DNA of 64,000 nt from Sphingorhabdus sp. EL138. GTDB lineage: Bacteria; Pseudomonadota; Alphaproteobacteria; Sphingomonadales; Sphingomonadaceae. The stretch spans positions 1,426,001 to 1,490,000 of the forward strand of contig NZ_OGVD01000004.1 in assembly GCF_900258045.1 (NCBI RefSeq). The letters are read 5' to 3'. This document shows positions 27,003-35,733 of this stretch, piece after piece. The notes under the pieces were generated by a model. That model was not told the DNA's origin. It ran no database searches and saw nothing but the letters and a program-made list of their open reading frames with translations. The translations under genes and the position numbers were made by a program. How positions within the stretch are numbered: the first letter of the stretch is position 1; each line of letters begins with the position of its first letter.

Positions 27003-27668
27003 TCAGCTGTCCGGATCCTCTAGACTGTAACCCAGCCCCCGGATTGTCGAAATGACATCGGCACCCAATTTTTTCCGGATACGGGTTACAAATACTTCAA
27101 TCGTATTCGAATCACGATCGAAATCCTGATCATAAATATGTTCGATCAGTTCAGTTCGGGACACAACCTTGCCTTTGTGATGCATCAGATAAGACAAGAG
27201 TTTATATTCCTGCGCGGTCAGCTTCACCGGCCCGCCATTTAAAGTCACCTTGCCGGAACGCGTATCCAGCCGGACATCACCTGCCGTCAGTTCTGATGAT
27301 GCATTGCCGGATGCGCGGCGTATCAGCGCCCTAAGGCGTGCAATCAGCTCTTCGGTCTGGAACGGCTTGGCGAGATAATCATCGGCCCCCGCATCCAGTC
27401 CTGCAACCTTGTCCGACCAGCTGTCGCGAGCGGTCAACACCAGTACCGGGAAATTCCGTTCTTCCTTGCGCCATCGATCCAGTACCGTCAGGCCATCAAT
27501 TTCCGGCAAACCCAGATCGAGGATAACGGCGTCATATTCTTCGGTAGAGCCCATGAAATGGCCGTCCTCACCATCTGTGGACAGGTCAATTGCATAGCCA
27601 TTGCTTTCCAGAGTCGATTTTAGCTGTTGTCCCAATGTGGGTTCATCTTCGACTATAAGCACGCGCAT
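27003..27668 (-). CDS. OmpR/PhoP-type response regulator
   Basis: A 221-residue DNA-binding response regulator. The receiver has acidic pocket VEDE, phospho-acceptor Asp51 (VILDLGLPEIDG) and the conserved LAKPF lysine; the C-terminal winged helix (about residues 125-215: LTAQEYKLLSYLMHHKGKVVSRTELIEHIYDQDFDRDSNTIEVFVTRIRKKLG) is OmpR type. It is immediately followed by its kinase gene, with which it overlaps or nearly overlaps. A PepSY gene 84 bases upstream on the same strand is a frequent companion of PhoPQ-like systems and a likely target or modulator. The stimulus is unknown. Confidence 0.95.
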   Translation of the reverse strand: MRVLIVEDEPTLGQQLKSTLESNGYAIDLSTDGEDGHFMGSTEEYDAVILDLGLPEIDGLTVLDRWRKEERNFPVLVLTARDSWSDKVAGLDAGADDYLAKPFQTEELIARLRALIRRASGNASSELTAGDVRLDTRSGKVTLNGGPVKLTAQEYKLLSYLMHHKGKVVSRTELIEHIYDQDFDRDSNTIEVFVTRIRKKLGADVISTIRGLGYSLEDPDS

Positions 27669-27751
27669 AAAGTTACTCCAGGAAACCGGTTTTCAAGATG
27701 ATATAGCTATATCACCATCATTAAATCCCACAATGATAAAGAGAAAACGAC

Positions 27752-28060
27752 TTAGCGGCGTTCACGGAGGATGGCTCCAGTCCGACCATCGACATCGACA
27801 AAGATGACATGGCCTTTCTGGATAAATTTCAATCGATAGACCTGGGCTGAAGGATCATATTCCGGCCCCAGATACTGGCTACCCGCCATTCTTGGCAGAA
27901 CCTTGTTTTCAATTGATCGCAGGGACTTTCCCTTGCCTGCCATCATTTGCGCACGAGCTGCCTTTTGCTCGTTATCGCGTTGCATAGCCTGGACCGGGAC
28001 AGCCGTCACAGCCAAGGCAGCGCAAGCCATTATCGCGGAAAAGATGGGTTTCTTGAACAT
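27752..28060 (-). CDS. PepSY-domain periplasmic protein
   Basis: A 102-residue secreted protein. The signal peptide (MFKKPIFSAIMACAALAVTAVPVQA) is followed by a charged region and a PepSY-like C-terminal half: SLRSIENKVLPRMAGSQYLGPEYDPSAQVYRLKFIQKGHVIFVDVDGRTGAILRERR, where the final VDVDGRTGAIL is the characteristic strand pair. Such proteins are often next to, and regulated by, PhoP/PhoQ-like systems, as here. The exact role is not known. Confidence 0.85.
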   Translation of the reverse strand: MFKKPIFSAIMACAALAVTAVPVQAMQRDNEQKAARAQMMAGKGKSLRSIENKVLPRMAGSQYLGPEYDPSAQVYRLKFIQKGHVIFVDVDGRTGAILRERR

Positions 28061-28128
28061 GATCAGGCTTTTAACGTTCCTGCTTTTAACATCACGTGAA
28101 CGGCAAGTTCAGTTCACATCTTTAATGA

Positions 28129-28848
28129 TTAACGGATCATTTCATAGGTAATATTGAGACTAACCGTCGTTCCGACTTGTCCAGGCGCCACGGGGACGGA
28201 CTCGTCCTGAACACTCATCATTCGCTTCGCACCCATAGGACGAGAAGAAACATTGCTAAATCCTTCCGCGATAGAAAGCTCCCGCACGCCGGTATATCCC
28301 GATGCCTTGGCATAATTTTCCGCCTGCCTCTTGCCGTTGGCTAAAGCCCGTTCGCGCGCCAGTTTCTTGACCTCGCTATCGTCATCAATCGAAAAATAGG
28401 GACCGTTGAGATTGGTTGCACCGCCGTCACTGACAAGCGCGTCCAATATCTTACCCAGACTATCAATATTGCGGACTTTCGCGCGGACCTGGTTGGAAAC
28501 ACGATAGCCGACAAAACGATTTACCTTGCCTCCACGATCATATTGGTAATCGGCATTGAGGTTAATACCCGTCGTTTGAATGTCATCTTCTGCAACACCG
28601 AGTGACTTCAATTTTTCGATCACCATTCTGGCCTGGCGAGAGTTGTCACGTAACGCCTGTGTTGCGGTGGGAGCCTTTGTCTCAACTCCGGTACTGAACG
28701 TCGCCGTATCGGGACGACTATCAACCTGCTCCGATATGGTGAGCTCGATTACGGGATTTTGTGCCGTAATCTGTACATTAGCGGCTTCAGCCATTTGGCC
28801 GCCCCCCAACATCGCAGCAGCGAAAGTAATAATTGCGAGATACTTCAT
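28129..28848 (-). CDS. SIMPL-domain (DUF541) periplasmic protein
   Basis: A 239-residue exported protein. The signal peptide (MKYLAIITFAAAMLGGGQMAEA) precedes the SIMPL core: VDSRPDTATFSTGVETKAPTATQALRDNSRQARMVIEKLKSLGVAEDDIQTTGINLNADYQYD, ending with the KKLARERALANGKRQAENYAKASGYTG helix. Similar proteins (YggE in E. coli) are linked to oxidative-stress and membrane homeostasis, without a defined reaction. Start 28848 follows AAGGAA; the frame to 29136 upstream is a shadow of the divergent ABC-F gene region. Confidence 0.9.
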   Translation of the reverse strand: MKYLAIITFAAAMLGGGQMAEAANVQITAQNPVIELTISEQVDSRPDTATFSTGVETKAPTATQALRDNSRQARMVIEKLKSLGVAEDDIQTTGINLNADYQYDRGGKVNRFVGYRVSNQVRAKVRNIDSLGKILDALVSDGGATNLNGPYFSIDDDSEVKKLARERALANGKRQAENYAKASGYTGVRELSIAEGFSNVSSRPMGAKRMMSVQDESVPVAPGQVGTTVSLNITYEMIR

Positions 28849-28994
28849 GTCGTTCCTTCCAATAAAATCAAAAGTTAAGAACCCTGCTTTGACCAAATGC
28901 AACCACCCAATAGTCACCAACTGATTCCTTATAGCCTGCTTTTGCAAAAACGTAACTTGAGCAAAGCGCCACTTGCCTATAACGCGCAAGGACA

Positions 28995-30806
28995 ATGTCT
29001 CAGCCACCGATTTTCTCTTATGAAAACCTATCTCTCCATCAAGGCGAAGGATGGTTATTCCGTGACCTCGATCTGCATGTCGGTCCGCGCGACCGTTTGG
29101 CATTAATTGGTCGTAACGGTGCGGGAAAAACGACATTGTTGCGGCTGATTGACGATCAGATTGAGCCGGATAAAGGCAAACGGATTATCCAGCCCGGCAC
29201 CAATATCGTGATGCTTGAGCAGGAGCCGGATTTCTCTCCGTTTGATACACTTCTTGATTTTGCAGTCGCTGGAAGCCGCGGCCCAGCGGAACATGAGGTT
29301 CAATCCATCGCAGACCAGCTGTCTACAAACCTTTCAATCCGTGCGGACAAGGCCAGTGGCGGTGAAAAACGCCGGGCAGCGATTTGCCGGGCGCTGGCTT
29401 TGGAACCGGATCTGTTGTTGCTTGACGAACCGACCAACCATCTCGATCTAGGCGCGATTGACTGGCTGGAAGACTGGCTGCATCGGTACAAGGGCGCTTT
29501 CATTACGATTTCCCATGACCGGACCTTTCTTACCCGTCTCACCAAACAGACTATCTGGCTTGATCGCGGTGCGATCCGCCGACAGGAGGTCGGATTTGGT
29601 GGCTATGACGCGTGGATGGAAAAAGTTCATGCGGACGAAGCACAAGCCGCCAGCAAAATTGACGCAAAGCTGAAGCTGGAAGCACGCTGGCTGGAGCGCG
29701 GCGTAACTGCAAGGCGCAAACGCAATCAGGGACGGCTTGAGAAATTATATCAAATGCGGGCGCAACGTGCAGCCATGATTGGTCCGGCCGGAACGGCCAA
29801 TCTGAAAGCCCAAAGCGATGATGTCCGGACAAAGTCCGTCATCATGGCCGAAAATATCTCCAAGGCTTTTGGTGAAGGCGATGCCAAACGCACCATCATT
29901 CGGGATTTCTCCCTGCGCATTCAGCGGGGAGACCGGATTGGTATTGTCGGGGCCAACGGAGCCGGCAAGACGACTTTGCTCAAGATGCTGACCGGCGAAC
30001 TGGAACCGGACACCGGATCGGTTGATCTGGCCAAAACGCTGAACGGTGTCTTCATCGACCAGCAACGCAGCCTTTTGGAAGGAAACAAGACCGTCCGCGA
30101 CGTGCTTGCCGATGGCAGCGACTGGGTGGATGTGCGCGGCAACAAAAAACATGTGCAGGGCTATCTCAAAGACTTTCTGTTCGCCCCCAGCCTCATTGAC
30201 GCCAGAGTAGGCACTTTGTCAGGCGGCGAGCAGTCCCGGCTGCTCCTCGCCCGAGAATTTGCGCGTATGTCAAATTTGCTCGTACTGGACGAGCCGACCA
30301 ATGATCTCGATCTTGAAACGCTCGATCTTCTTCAGGAAGTGATTGCGGACTATGAAGGCACCGTACTACTCGTCAGTCATGACCGCGACTTCCTGGACCG
30401 CACGGTTACAGTGACTTTGGGACTGGATGGCAGCGGCAGGGTAGATATTGTCGCAGGCGGCTATGCAGAATGGGAAGCCAAGCGCAAATCCGATAGCAAC
30501 GGATCAAAGTCCAGAAAAACCGGCAAAGCAGCACCGACAAAAGCTACTACAAAATCAAGCAGTCCGGCGAAGAAGCTGAGTTATAAAGACCAGCGGGATT
30601 ATGACATGCTGCCCGGTCGGATCGAAGCAATTGACAAACGCATGGAGCAAATCGCCGAAGCTTTGTCCGACGCCGACTTGTACACCAAAAATTTCACCCA
30701 ATTCGAACAACTTACGGAAGAAAATGCAACTCTCATTGACGAAAAGGATGAGGCAGAGATGCGCTGGCTGGAATTGGCAGAGCAGGTAGAGCAGCTAAAA
30801 GGGTAG
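28995..30806 (+). CDS. ABC-F ATPase, Uup-like
   Basis: A 603-residue soluble protein with two ABC ATPase domains and no membrane helices. Walker A motifs are GRNGAGKTTLL and GANGAGKTTLL, signature loops SGGEKRR and LSGGEQSRLLLA, and Walker B/D regions LLLDEPTNHLDLGA and LVLDEPTNDLDLET. A long charged linker joins the domains and a basic coiled-coil tail (SYKDQRDYDMLPGRIEAIDKRMEQ to the end) is the Uup-type C-terminal DNA-binding domain. ABC-F proteins act on ribosomes in translation; Uup also affects recombination. Start 28995 has AAGGAC. Confidence 0.93.
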   Translation: MSQPPIFSYENLSLHQGEGWLFRDLDLHVGPRDRLALIGRNGAGKTTLLRLIDDQIEPDKGKRIIQPGTNIVMLEQEPDFSPFDTLLDFAVAGSRGPAEHEVQSIADQLSTNLSIRADKASGGEKRRAAICRALALEPDLLLLDEPTNHLDLGAIDWLEDWLHRYKGAFITISHDRTFLTRLTKQTIWLDRGAIRRQEVGFGGYDAWMEKVHADEAQAASKIDAKLKLEARWLERGVTARRKRNQGRLEKLYQMRAQRAAMIGPAGTANLKAQSDDVRTKSVIMAENISKAFGEGDAKRTIIRDFSLRIQRGDRIGIVGANGAGKTTLLKMLTGELEPDTGSVDLAKTLNGVFIDQQRSLLEGNKTVRDVLADGSDWVDVRGNKKHVQGYLKDFLFAPSLIDARVGTLSGGEQSRLLLAREFARMSNLLVLDEPTNDLDLETLDLLQEVIADYEGTVLLVSHDRDFLDRTVTVTLGLDGSGRVDIVAGGYAEWEAKRKSDSNGSKSRKTGKAAPTKATTKSSSPAKKLSYKDQRDYDMLPGRIEAIDKRMEQIAEALSDADLYTKNFTQFEQLTEENATLIDEKDEAEMRWLELAEQVEQLKG

Positions 30807-30974
30807 CGATAAAAACAGTGATCAACCGCTCTACACTTGATAAGCATGCTCGAAACAAAGAAATGGGCGGTATAGAGTGAAGTCTCAATACGTAAAGATG
30901 CCTCAGTAACAGTATGGCCATTCGTTAGAAATTGGGTTAGTTAGAAAGTTTATGATGAAGCACGGCTTTTAAAT

Positions 30975-31454
30975 ATGGACCCAGTCAGCGTTGAAATCGC
31001 CGCGATCAGGTCAGCGCTGGCTGAAGCCACCGAAAAGATCGAAGCGCTGAACGGGCTGGTTGTATCCTCCGAAAATGACGAGACTGATACCCCCGACCCA
31101 GCCGTCGAAGATATCACTGCGGCAGAGTTGATACATCGCGCGGAAAGACTGTTGAAATGGAGCCGGCTCAAAGCCGATACGCTTAATCTCGGTTCCGGGT
31201 TATTTGCTGATTCCTGTTGGAACATGTGCCTTGACACTTACATTTGCGATCTCAAGGGCCAGAAGATAACCGTTTCATCAATCGCACATAGTTCCGGGAT
31301 ACCCATGACAACGGCCATGCGATATATCAACGTGATGGCAGAAGAAGGCCTGCTCGAGAAATCACCCAATCCTTCTGACAATCGCATGATTTTCATATCC
31401 ACTTCTGAAACCTGCAAAGACAAGATCTCTACCATATTGTCTCATTTCAAGTGA
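30975..31454 (+). CDS. Winged-helix (MarR-like) regulator at the edge of the flagellar locus
   Basis: A 159-residue protein. The N-terminal third is a charged helix likely to be a coiled coil (VEIAAIRSALAEATEKIEALNGLVVSSEND), followed by a winged-helix domain from about residue 80 (DTYICDLKGQKITVSSIAHSSGIPMTTAMRYINVMAEEGLLEKSPNPSDNRMIFISTSE), where ITVSSIAHSSGIPMTTAMRYINVMAEEGLLEK is the HTH and the D-R pair starts the wing, as in MarR. I do not know its ligand. The upstream 168 bases contain nothing obvious. Its position just before a sigma-54 activator suggests it may tune flagellar expression; this is inference. Confidence 0.75.
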   Translation: MDPVSVEIAAIRSALAEATEKIEALNGLVVSSENDETDTPDPAVEDITAAELIHRAERLLKWSRLKADTLNLGSGLFADSCWNMCLDTYICDLKGQKITVSSIAHSSGIPMTTAMRYINVMAEEGLLEKSPNPSDNRMIFISTSETCKDKISTILSHFK

Positions 31455-31615
31455 TCTGACCACCAAGAAGCAAAGCGGTCTGATCCAGTTAACTTCTATT
31501 TAACCATCTTTGTTCATTTACGTTTTTACCAGGTGACGGTTCGGAGATTGCGGGATCTTCGAACCACCTCTCCCCGGCGATGCCGGATATTGTGGTTTGT
31601 TATCTGGGTAGTTTA

Positions 31616-32719
31616 ATGAGTGACGCAAATTTAGAGACGCTCCTAGCATCAAAGCTGATTGGCAGCAGTCCCAAAATGCAGCAACTGCGAATGCTGGTAC
31701 AGTTCGCCGGTCGTTGCAACAGCTCCATCATGATCACCGGCCCTTCCGGAAGCGGTAAAGAAGTTGTAGCTGAAGCGATCCATAGCATTTCACAACGAGC
31801 CGCAGCTCCCAACATTACTGTCAATTGCGGCGCGCTGCCGGAACAGTTGATTGAGTCCGAATTATTCGGTCATGAGAAAGGCAGTTTTACTGGCGCAGTC
31901 AACAAGCATGTCGGTTTGTTTGAACAGTCTGACGAAGGCACTATTTTTCTCGACGAAATCGGCGATATGCCCCTTAACATGCAAGTTAAATTGCTACGGG
32001 TTCTGGAATCGCGAATAGTCAACCGTGTTGGCGGTAACCAGAATATTCCGATCAATGTCAGAGTAATCGCTGCGACCCACAAAAATCTGGGCACCGCTAT
32101 TCAACGCGGATCTTTCCGCGAAGACCTGTTCTATCGGCTTTGTGTTGTACCCATCGAAGTCCCTGCTCTGAACGAACGGACAGAAGATATCCCGGCATTG
32201 GTGGAACATTTTCTTAATAATCAATCAGATAGCAACCCTCTGCCGATTTTTACCGCGGAGGCCTACGCGGCGCTTCAAAACTATAATTGGCCAGGCAACG
32301 TGCGTGAACTACGCAACGTCGTTGAACGCGCTACGGTGTTCTTTTCCGGCCAGCAGGTCCATGCCCATGATATCGCGACTTTGGTTCAATCCGACATCAT
32401 GCCTGCAATCCATGATCGGCAAGTGGAAGCACAACCTCAGTTCGCTGAGAGCACCCCGGGCATAGACAGCGAGGAAGATTTTGCACCCACCTCACCAATG
32501 TTTGCTGCACCACAGTCGGACAATGTCATCGACCTCAACGCCCATCTCAAAAATGAAGAGCGCCGCATCATAATGCATGCTTTGGAAGCCTCACACGGCG
32601 TTGTTTCGAAAGCCGCACGGTCGATCAACATCAAGCGGACCACGTTTATCGACAAGATGCGCAAACATAGTATCGATAAACAGCTGCAAGATAGCGTAGC
32701 ACTAGCCGCCGGTTTTTAG
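31616..32719 (+). CDS. Sigma-54 transcriptional activator without a regulatory domain
   Basis: A 367-residue AAA+ activator that would remodel the sigma-54 closed complex with ATP. The AAA+ domain starts almost at once: Walker A TGPSGSGKE at about residue 41-49, then HEKGSFTGAVNKH, in which the sigma-contact loop is GSFTGA rather than the usual GAFTGA, Walker B TIFLDEIGDM, and the R-finger region NWPGNVRELRNVV. A Fis-type HTH ends it (ALEASHGVVSKAARSINIKRTTFIDKMRKHSI). It has no receiver or other sensor domain (only about 20 residues precede the AAA+ domain). Start 31616 is chosen because the ORF's earlier ATG at 31580 lacks a ribosome site. It lies in the flagellar locus and converges with fliS. 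Confidence 0.9.
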   Translation: MSDANLETLLASKLIGSSPKMQQLRMLVQFAGRCNSSIMITGPSGSGKEVVAEAIHSISQRAAAPNITVNCGALPEQLIESELFGHEKGSFTGAVNKHVGLFEQSDEGTIFLDEIGDMPLNMQVKLLRVLESRIVNRVGGNQNIPINVRVIAATHKNLGTAIQRGSFREDLFYRLCVVPIEVPALNERTEDIPALVEHFLNNQSDSNPLPIFTAEAYAALQNYNWPGNVRELRNVVERATVFFSGQQVHAHDIATLVQSDIMPAIHDRQVEAQPQFAESTPGIDSEEDFAPTSPMFAAPQSDNVIDLNAHLKNEERRIIMHALEASHGVVSKAARSINIKRTTFIDKMRKHSIDKQLQDSVALAAGF

Positions 32720-32752
32720 CGCCAGCGCTATTGGTATCGTCTCTTCAGGGTT

Positions 32753-33148
32753 TTATCGTCCCGGAGCGATTGCCAGCCATGATTTCTCAATTTCATGCAG
32801 CATTTCCCTGGCGGACTCTGCTTTTTCAATAAATGAGACACCAACTTCCGCCTGAATCCGGCGACCCGCTTCTCTGTAGATGGTATGGAGCGTTTGGGCG
32901 AGATCACCAGCAGCTTCAAAATCCAGTGACTCATCCAATCCATTAAGAATACCAAGCGCTTTGGCCCGAAATTCAAACATTTTTCCATGATCATTGCGCT
33001 TTGCACTTTCGATCATCGCGTCCAGACTGTCTCGCAGTTCAGCGAATAATATCGACACCAGATCATAAGGGTTGGCCGACAATACGTGGCTGTTCTTCTG
33101 AACCGATTGATAGCTCGATGTACGGCGAATATTGGATTGGAATGTCAT
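32753..33148 (-). CDS. fliS: Flagellin chaperone FliS
   Basis: A 131-residue helical export chaperone that binds the C-terminus of flagellin and prevents early polymerisation. The pattern NSHVLSANPYDLVSILFAELRDSLDAMIESAKRND, then the helical bundle ending in REMLHEIEKSWLAIA, matches FliS; the usual Tyr-rich N-terminus reads SYQSVQKNSHV. It sits directly downstream of fliD on the same strand (19 bases), as is typical. Length is normal. Confidence 0.9.
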   Translation of the reverse strand: MTFQSNIRRTSSYQSVQKNSHVLSANPYDLVSILFAELRDSLDAMIESAKRNDHGKMFEFRAKALGILNGLDESLDFEAAGDLAQTLHTIYREAGRRIQAEVGVSFIEKAESAREMLHEIEKSWLAIAPGR

Positions 33149-33167
33149 TCTTTATTTCTTTCTAACG

Positions 33168-34520
33168 TCAGTTATCATCAAAAGATGCGAATTGTTGTTC
33201 GACATAGGATTGCGTGGCCCGAAGAACGGACAACTGCCGTTCCAAGCCAGCAAAAGTGGTTTGTAGTTGTTCACGGAGGCGATCGCCCTCGTCATTTATT
33301 TTCACCCGGCGTTCCTCAATAGATTCCCGGATCGCATCAAGCCGCTCTTGTGCCTGTGCCAAAGCGCCATTCTCGTCCTGTAAGCGGGAAGAAATTGCAT
33401 CAAGCGCTCCGCTCAAGCCCACATTGGTCTCGCTCACGGTGACTGGCTCCAGCATCAACTTAACTCCGCCGCTGTCCAGTTCCAGCGCAGCATCAAGACG
33501 AACATTATCGATACTCAAGGTACCATCGCTTTCGGTGCGCACACCGATATCGGCGAGAGTCCGGAAATCGCCGCCATCCGTCAATTGGGTTGATGTCAGC
33601 TGGCTAAGCTGTCGGATGACTTCGCGCGCGCCGCGATCACCGGCCAACGGACCGCCGCTTACACCAGCCAAGCCGGGCGCGGTTGCATCATTTAAAGAAC
33701 TGCGCAGTTCATTATAGGCGGTAACGAATTCCGTCACGAGACTGCGAACATCGAGTGGTTCTGAATCACCGCTAATCGAAAAAACTGTGCCGGGTTCAGC
33801 CGCCAGTAGAGATAGCTGCACTCCGGGAATGGCGCCGGTAACCGCATTGCTGCTGTTGGTCAGCTCTATGCCGTCAACCCGAATAGTACTATCTGCAGCG
33901 GCTCCGATATTTGATAGATTCAAGGCTGCCGAAGAGCCGCTCTGACCAATTGTAAAAGCATTTTCGACACCTTCCTGCGCTTCAAATACCAGACGAGACC
34001 CGGCATTGTCAGTCAATATAGAGGCTGTGACACCGCTATTGCTGGCATTGATCGCATCTTTCAGACCGGCCAGACTGTTATTGGTATTGTCGATGACAAT
34101 ATCGAAACTGCCCCCGCTGTTGGTAATGGTAAGGGTGCGCTCCCCAATCGGGTCGGAAGCGCTGGCAAAAACGTCGGTCATTTCTCGCTGAGCGGCCGCT
34201 ATTTGCACAACCTCTACGGAGGCTGGCAGTCCTTCCGGCCGCGCATCTTCGAGTACGGTTGCGTTGGCCAGTTCGGTGCGGCTGGATATCAGTTCACCGA
34301 CAAAACCCTGACCATCCAGAGTTTCTTTCACAGCGTCGGAAAAGGTAGTCAGCGCCGAAGCGGTGGCGGCCATTGCCGATATCCGTGTGCTGTTAAGCTG
34401 GCTGCGTTCATTGAGCTGACTCAACTTGACACCCGTTGATGCTGCGACGAGGTCGGACACCAATTGGGCGGAATTGATACCGGAACCAGCACCGATACTG
34501 TTTATGACATTACCAAACAT
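33168..34520 (-). CDS. fliD: Flagellar hook-associated protein 2 (filament cap)
   Basis: A 450-residue secreted cap protein that folds incoming flagellin monomers at the filament tip. The N-terminal D0 helix (VINSIGAGSGINSAQLVSDLVAASTGVKLSQLNERSQLNSTRISAM), middle hypervariable domain and long C-terminal helix (LSGALDAISSRLQDENGALAQAQERLDAIRESIEERRVKINDEGDRLREQLQTTF) are as expected. A sigma-28 promoter (34543-34569) lies upstream, making it a late gene. It is first in a fliD-fliS operon. Confidence 0.93.
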   Translation of the reverse strand: MFGNVINSIGAGSGINSAQLVSDLVAASTGVKLSQLNERSQLNSTRISAMAATASALTTFSDAVKETLDGQGFVGELISSRTELANATVLEDARPEGLPASVEVVQIAAAQREMTDVFASASDPIGERTLTITNSGGSFDIVIDNTNNSLAGLKDAINASNSGVTASILTDNAGSRLVFEAQEGVENAFTIGQSGSSAALNLSNIGAAADSTIRVDGIELTNSSNAVTGAIPGVQLSLLAAEPGTVFSISGDSEPLDVRSLVTEFVTAYNELRSSLNDATAPGLAGVSGGPLAGDRGAREVIRQLSQLTSTQLTDGGDFRTLADIGVRTESDGTLSIDNVRLDAALELDSGGVKLMLEPVTVSETNVGLSGALDAISSRLQDENGALAQAQERLDAIRESIEERRVKINDEGDRLREQLQTTFAGLERQLSVLRATQSYVEQQFASFDDN

Positions 34521-34542
34521 TATTCTTTCACCTTCCTGGTGA

Positions 34543-34569
34543 TTTACGGCACGTTTCGGAGCCGATTAA
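34543..34569 (-). promoter_or_regulatory. Candidate sigma-28 promoter of fliD-fliS
   Basis: On the minus strand TTAA (34569-34566), 15 bases, then GCCGTAAA (34550-34543). This resembles the sigma-28 pattern TAAA-N15-GCCGATAA, and the ten bases CGTGCCGTAA recur exactly upstream of flgM. Confidence 0.6.
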
Positions 34570-34590
34570 GATACGGTTTTTCATTTCAGA

Positions 34591-35733
34591 TCAGGCCATC
34601 CTGCTGCCGTCGGCACTATATTGCATGTCTTCGGGCAGGCTGATTTTGGGTTTGTGGAGAGGGCTGACCAGTTTTTCATCCAGCTGGATGAGGAAGCTCA
34701 GTATGGCAGCCACCACTGCATAGAGGCGATCATCAATCGTTTCTCCTACCTCCGATGTGTAGTAGATGGAGCGGGTTAAATCCTGATATTCCATAACCGG
34801 CGTACCCACTTCTGCCGCCATTTCACGCATGGCCAGAGCTATCGCGTCACAGCCTTTACCCAATACCACTGGCGCATAATCCTGATCCCGGTCATAGCGC
34901 AGAGCGACGGCAAAGTGGGTTGGATTAACCAGCAGAACGGTGGCTTCCGCGACAGCTTTGCGGGTTGAATCGCTGAGCATCTCGCTGCGACGCTGACGCT
35001 GGATAGCCCTGGTGTCAGGTGAACCTTCGGTTTGTTTATACTCGTCCTTGACCTCTTGCTTGGTCATTTTCAGGCGCTTTGTCCGCTGGAACAACTGGAT
35101 TGGCACATCAATCATCGCGATCAGCATCAGGCTCACGGTGATACCGACCAACAGTTTCAGGAAAAGCGATGTGTAGCTGGCAACCGCCATATCCAAATTC
35201 TGCGCACCCAGCTGGGCAAGATCGCCAAAATGCATGGATAATATGGATCCGCCGACCACTCCAAGCAGCAAGACTTTCATGATCGACTTGCCAAGCTCCA
35301 TCAGACCATTGGTTCCGAATATTTTCCCCATCCCCTTTATCGGGTCCAGCTTTGATGGTTTGGGTTTCATCGCAGACCAGCGAAAGCCCAGTGATCCCAG
35401 CAATGCTGGTGTCGCTATTGCGGCAACCAGCAACATGGCGAACAGGCTCATAAATTCCGGTACGATACCGGAAACGAGTGAGAAACTGCGCCCTTCTATG
35501 TCGAATATCTCAACATCACGATGATCGAACATCAGCGCGCTGGCGAGCATATCGGCAAGCGCCTGATACAGCGTTCCACCAAAAATCACGACCGCCACGG
35601 TGCCAAAGAAAATAACCATCGCGCCACCAAGGTCCTGGGACTTGAGGACATCACCTTTCTCGGCGCTGTCTTTCAGTTTCTTGGGGGTTGGTGCTTCGGT
35701 CTTTTCGCCGCCGGTTGGGGATTCCTGTGCCAC
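34591..35733 (-). CDS. flhB: Flagellar export protein FlhB
   Basis: A 380-residue membrane component of the type III export gate that switches substrate specificity from rod/hook to filament proteins. The start is GTG (GTG GCA CAG), overlapping the fliR stop (TAGTG). Four membrane helices lie in the N-terminal ~220 residues; the self-cleaving NPTH site is at about residue 270 (VNPTHFAVALRYD), followed by the DYAPVVLGKG and YYTSEVGETI segments of the cytoplasmic domain. Opening TEAPTPKKLKDSAEKGDV is family-typical. It ends the fliE-to-flhB gene string; fliD follows with its own promoter. Confidence 0.96.
   Translation of the reverse strand: MAQESPTGGEKTEAPTPKKLKDSAEKGDVLKSQDLGGAMVIFFGTVAVVIFGGTLYQALADMLASALMFDHRDVEIFDIEGRSFSLVSGIVPEFMSLFAMLLVAAIATPALLGSLGFRWSAMKPKPSKLDPIKGMGKIFGTNGLMELGKSIMKVLLLGVVGGSILSMHFGDLAQLGAQNLDMAVASYTSLFLKLLVGITVSLMLIAMIDVPIQLFQRTKRLKMTKQEVKDEYKQTEGSPDTRAIQRQRRSEMLSDSTRKAVAEATVLLVNPTHFAVALRYDRDQDYAPVVLGKGCDAIALAMREMAAEVGTPVMEYQDLTRSIYYTSEVGETIDDRLYAVVAAILSFLIQLDEKLVSPLHKPKISLPEDMQYSADGSRMA

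Noticed and set aside
31538-31551. A possible sigma-54 promoter before the first activator (GG-N10-GC)
   Set aside because: Only the minimal GG and GC are right; the -24 block CGGTTCG is poor compared with the four good sites.
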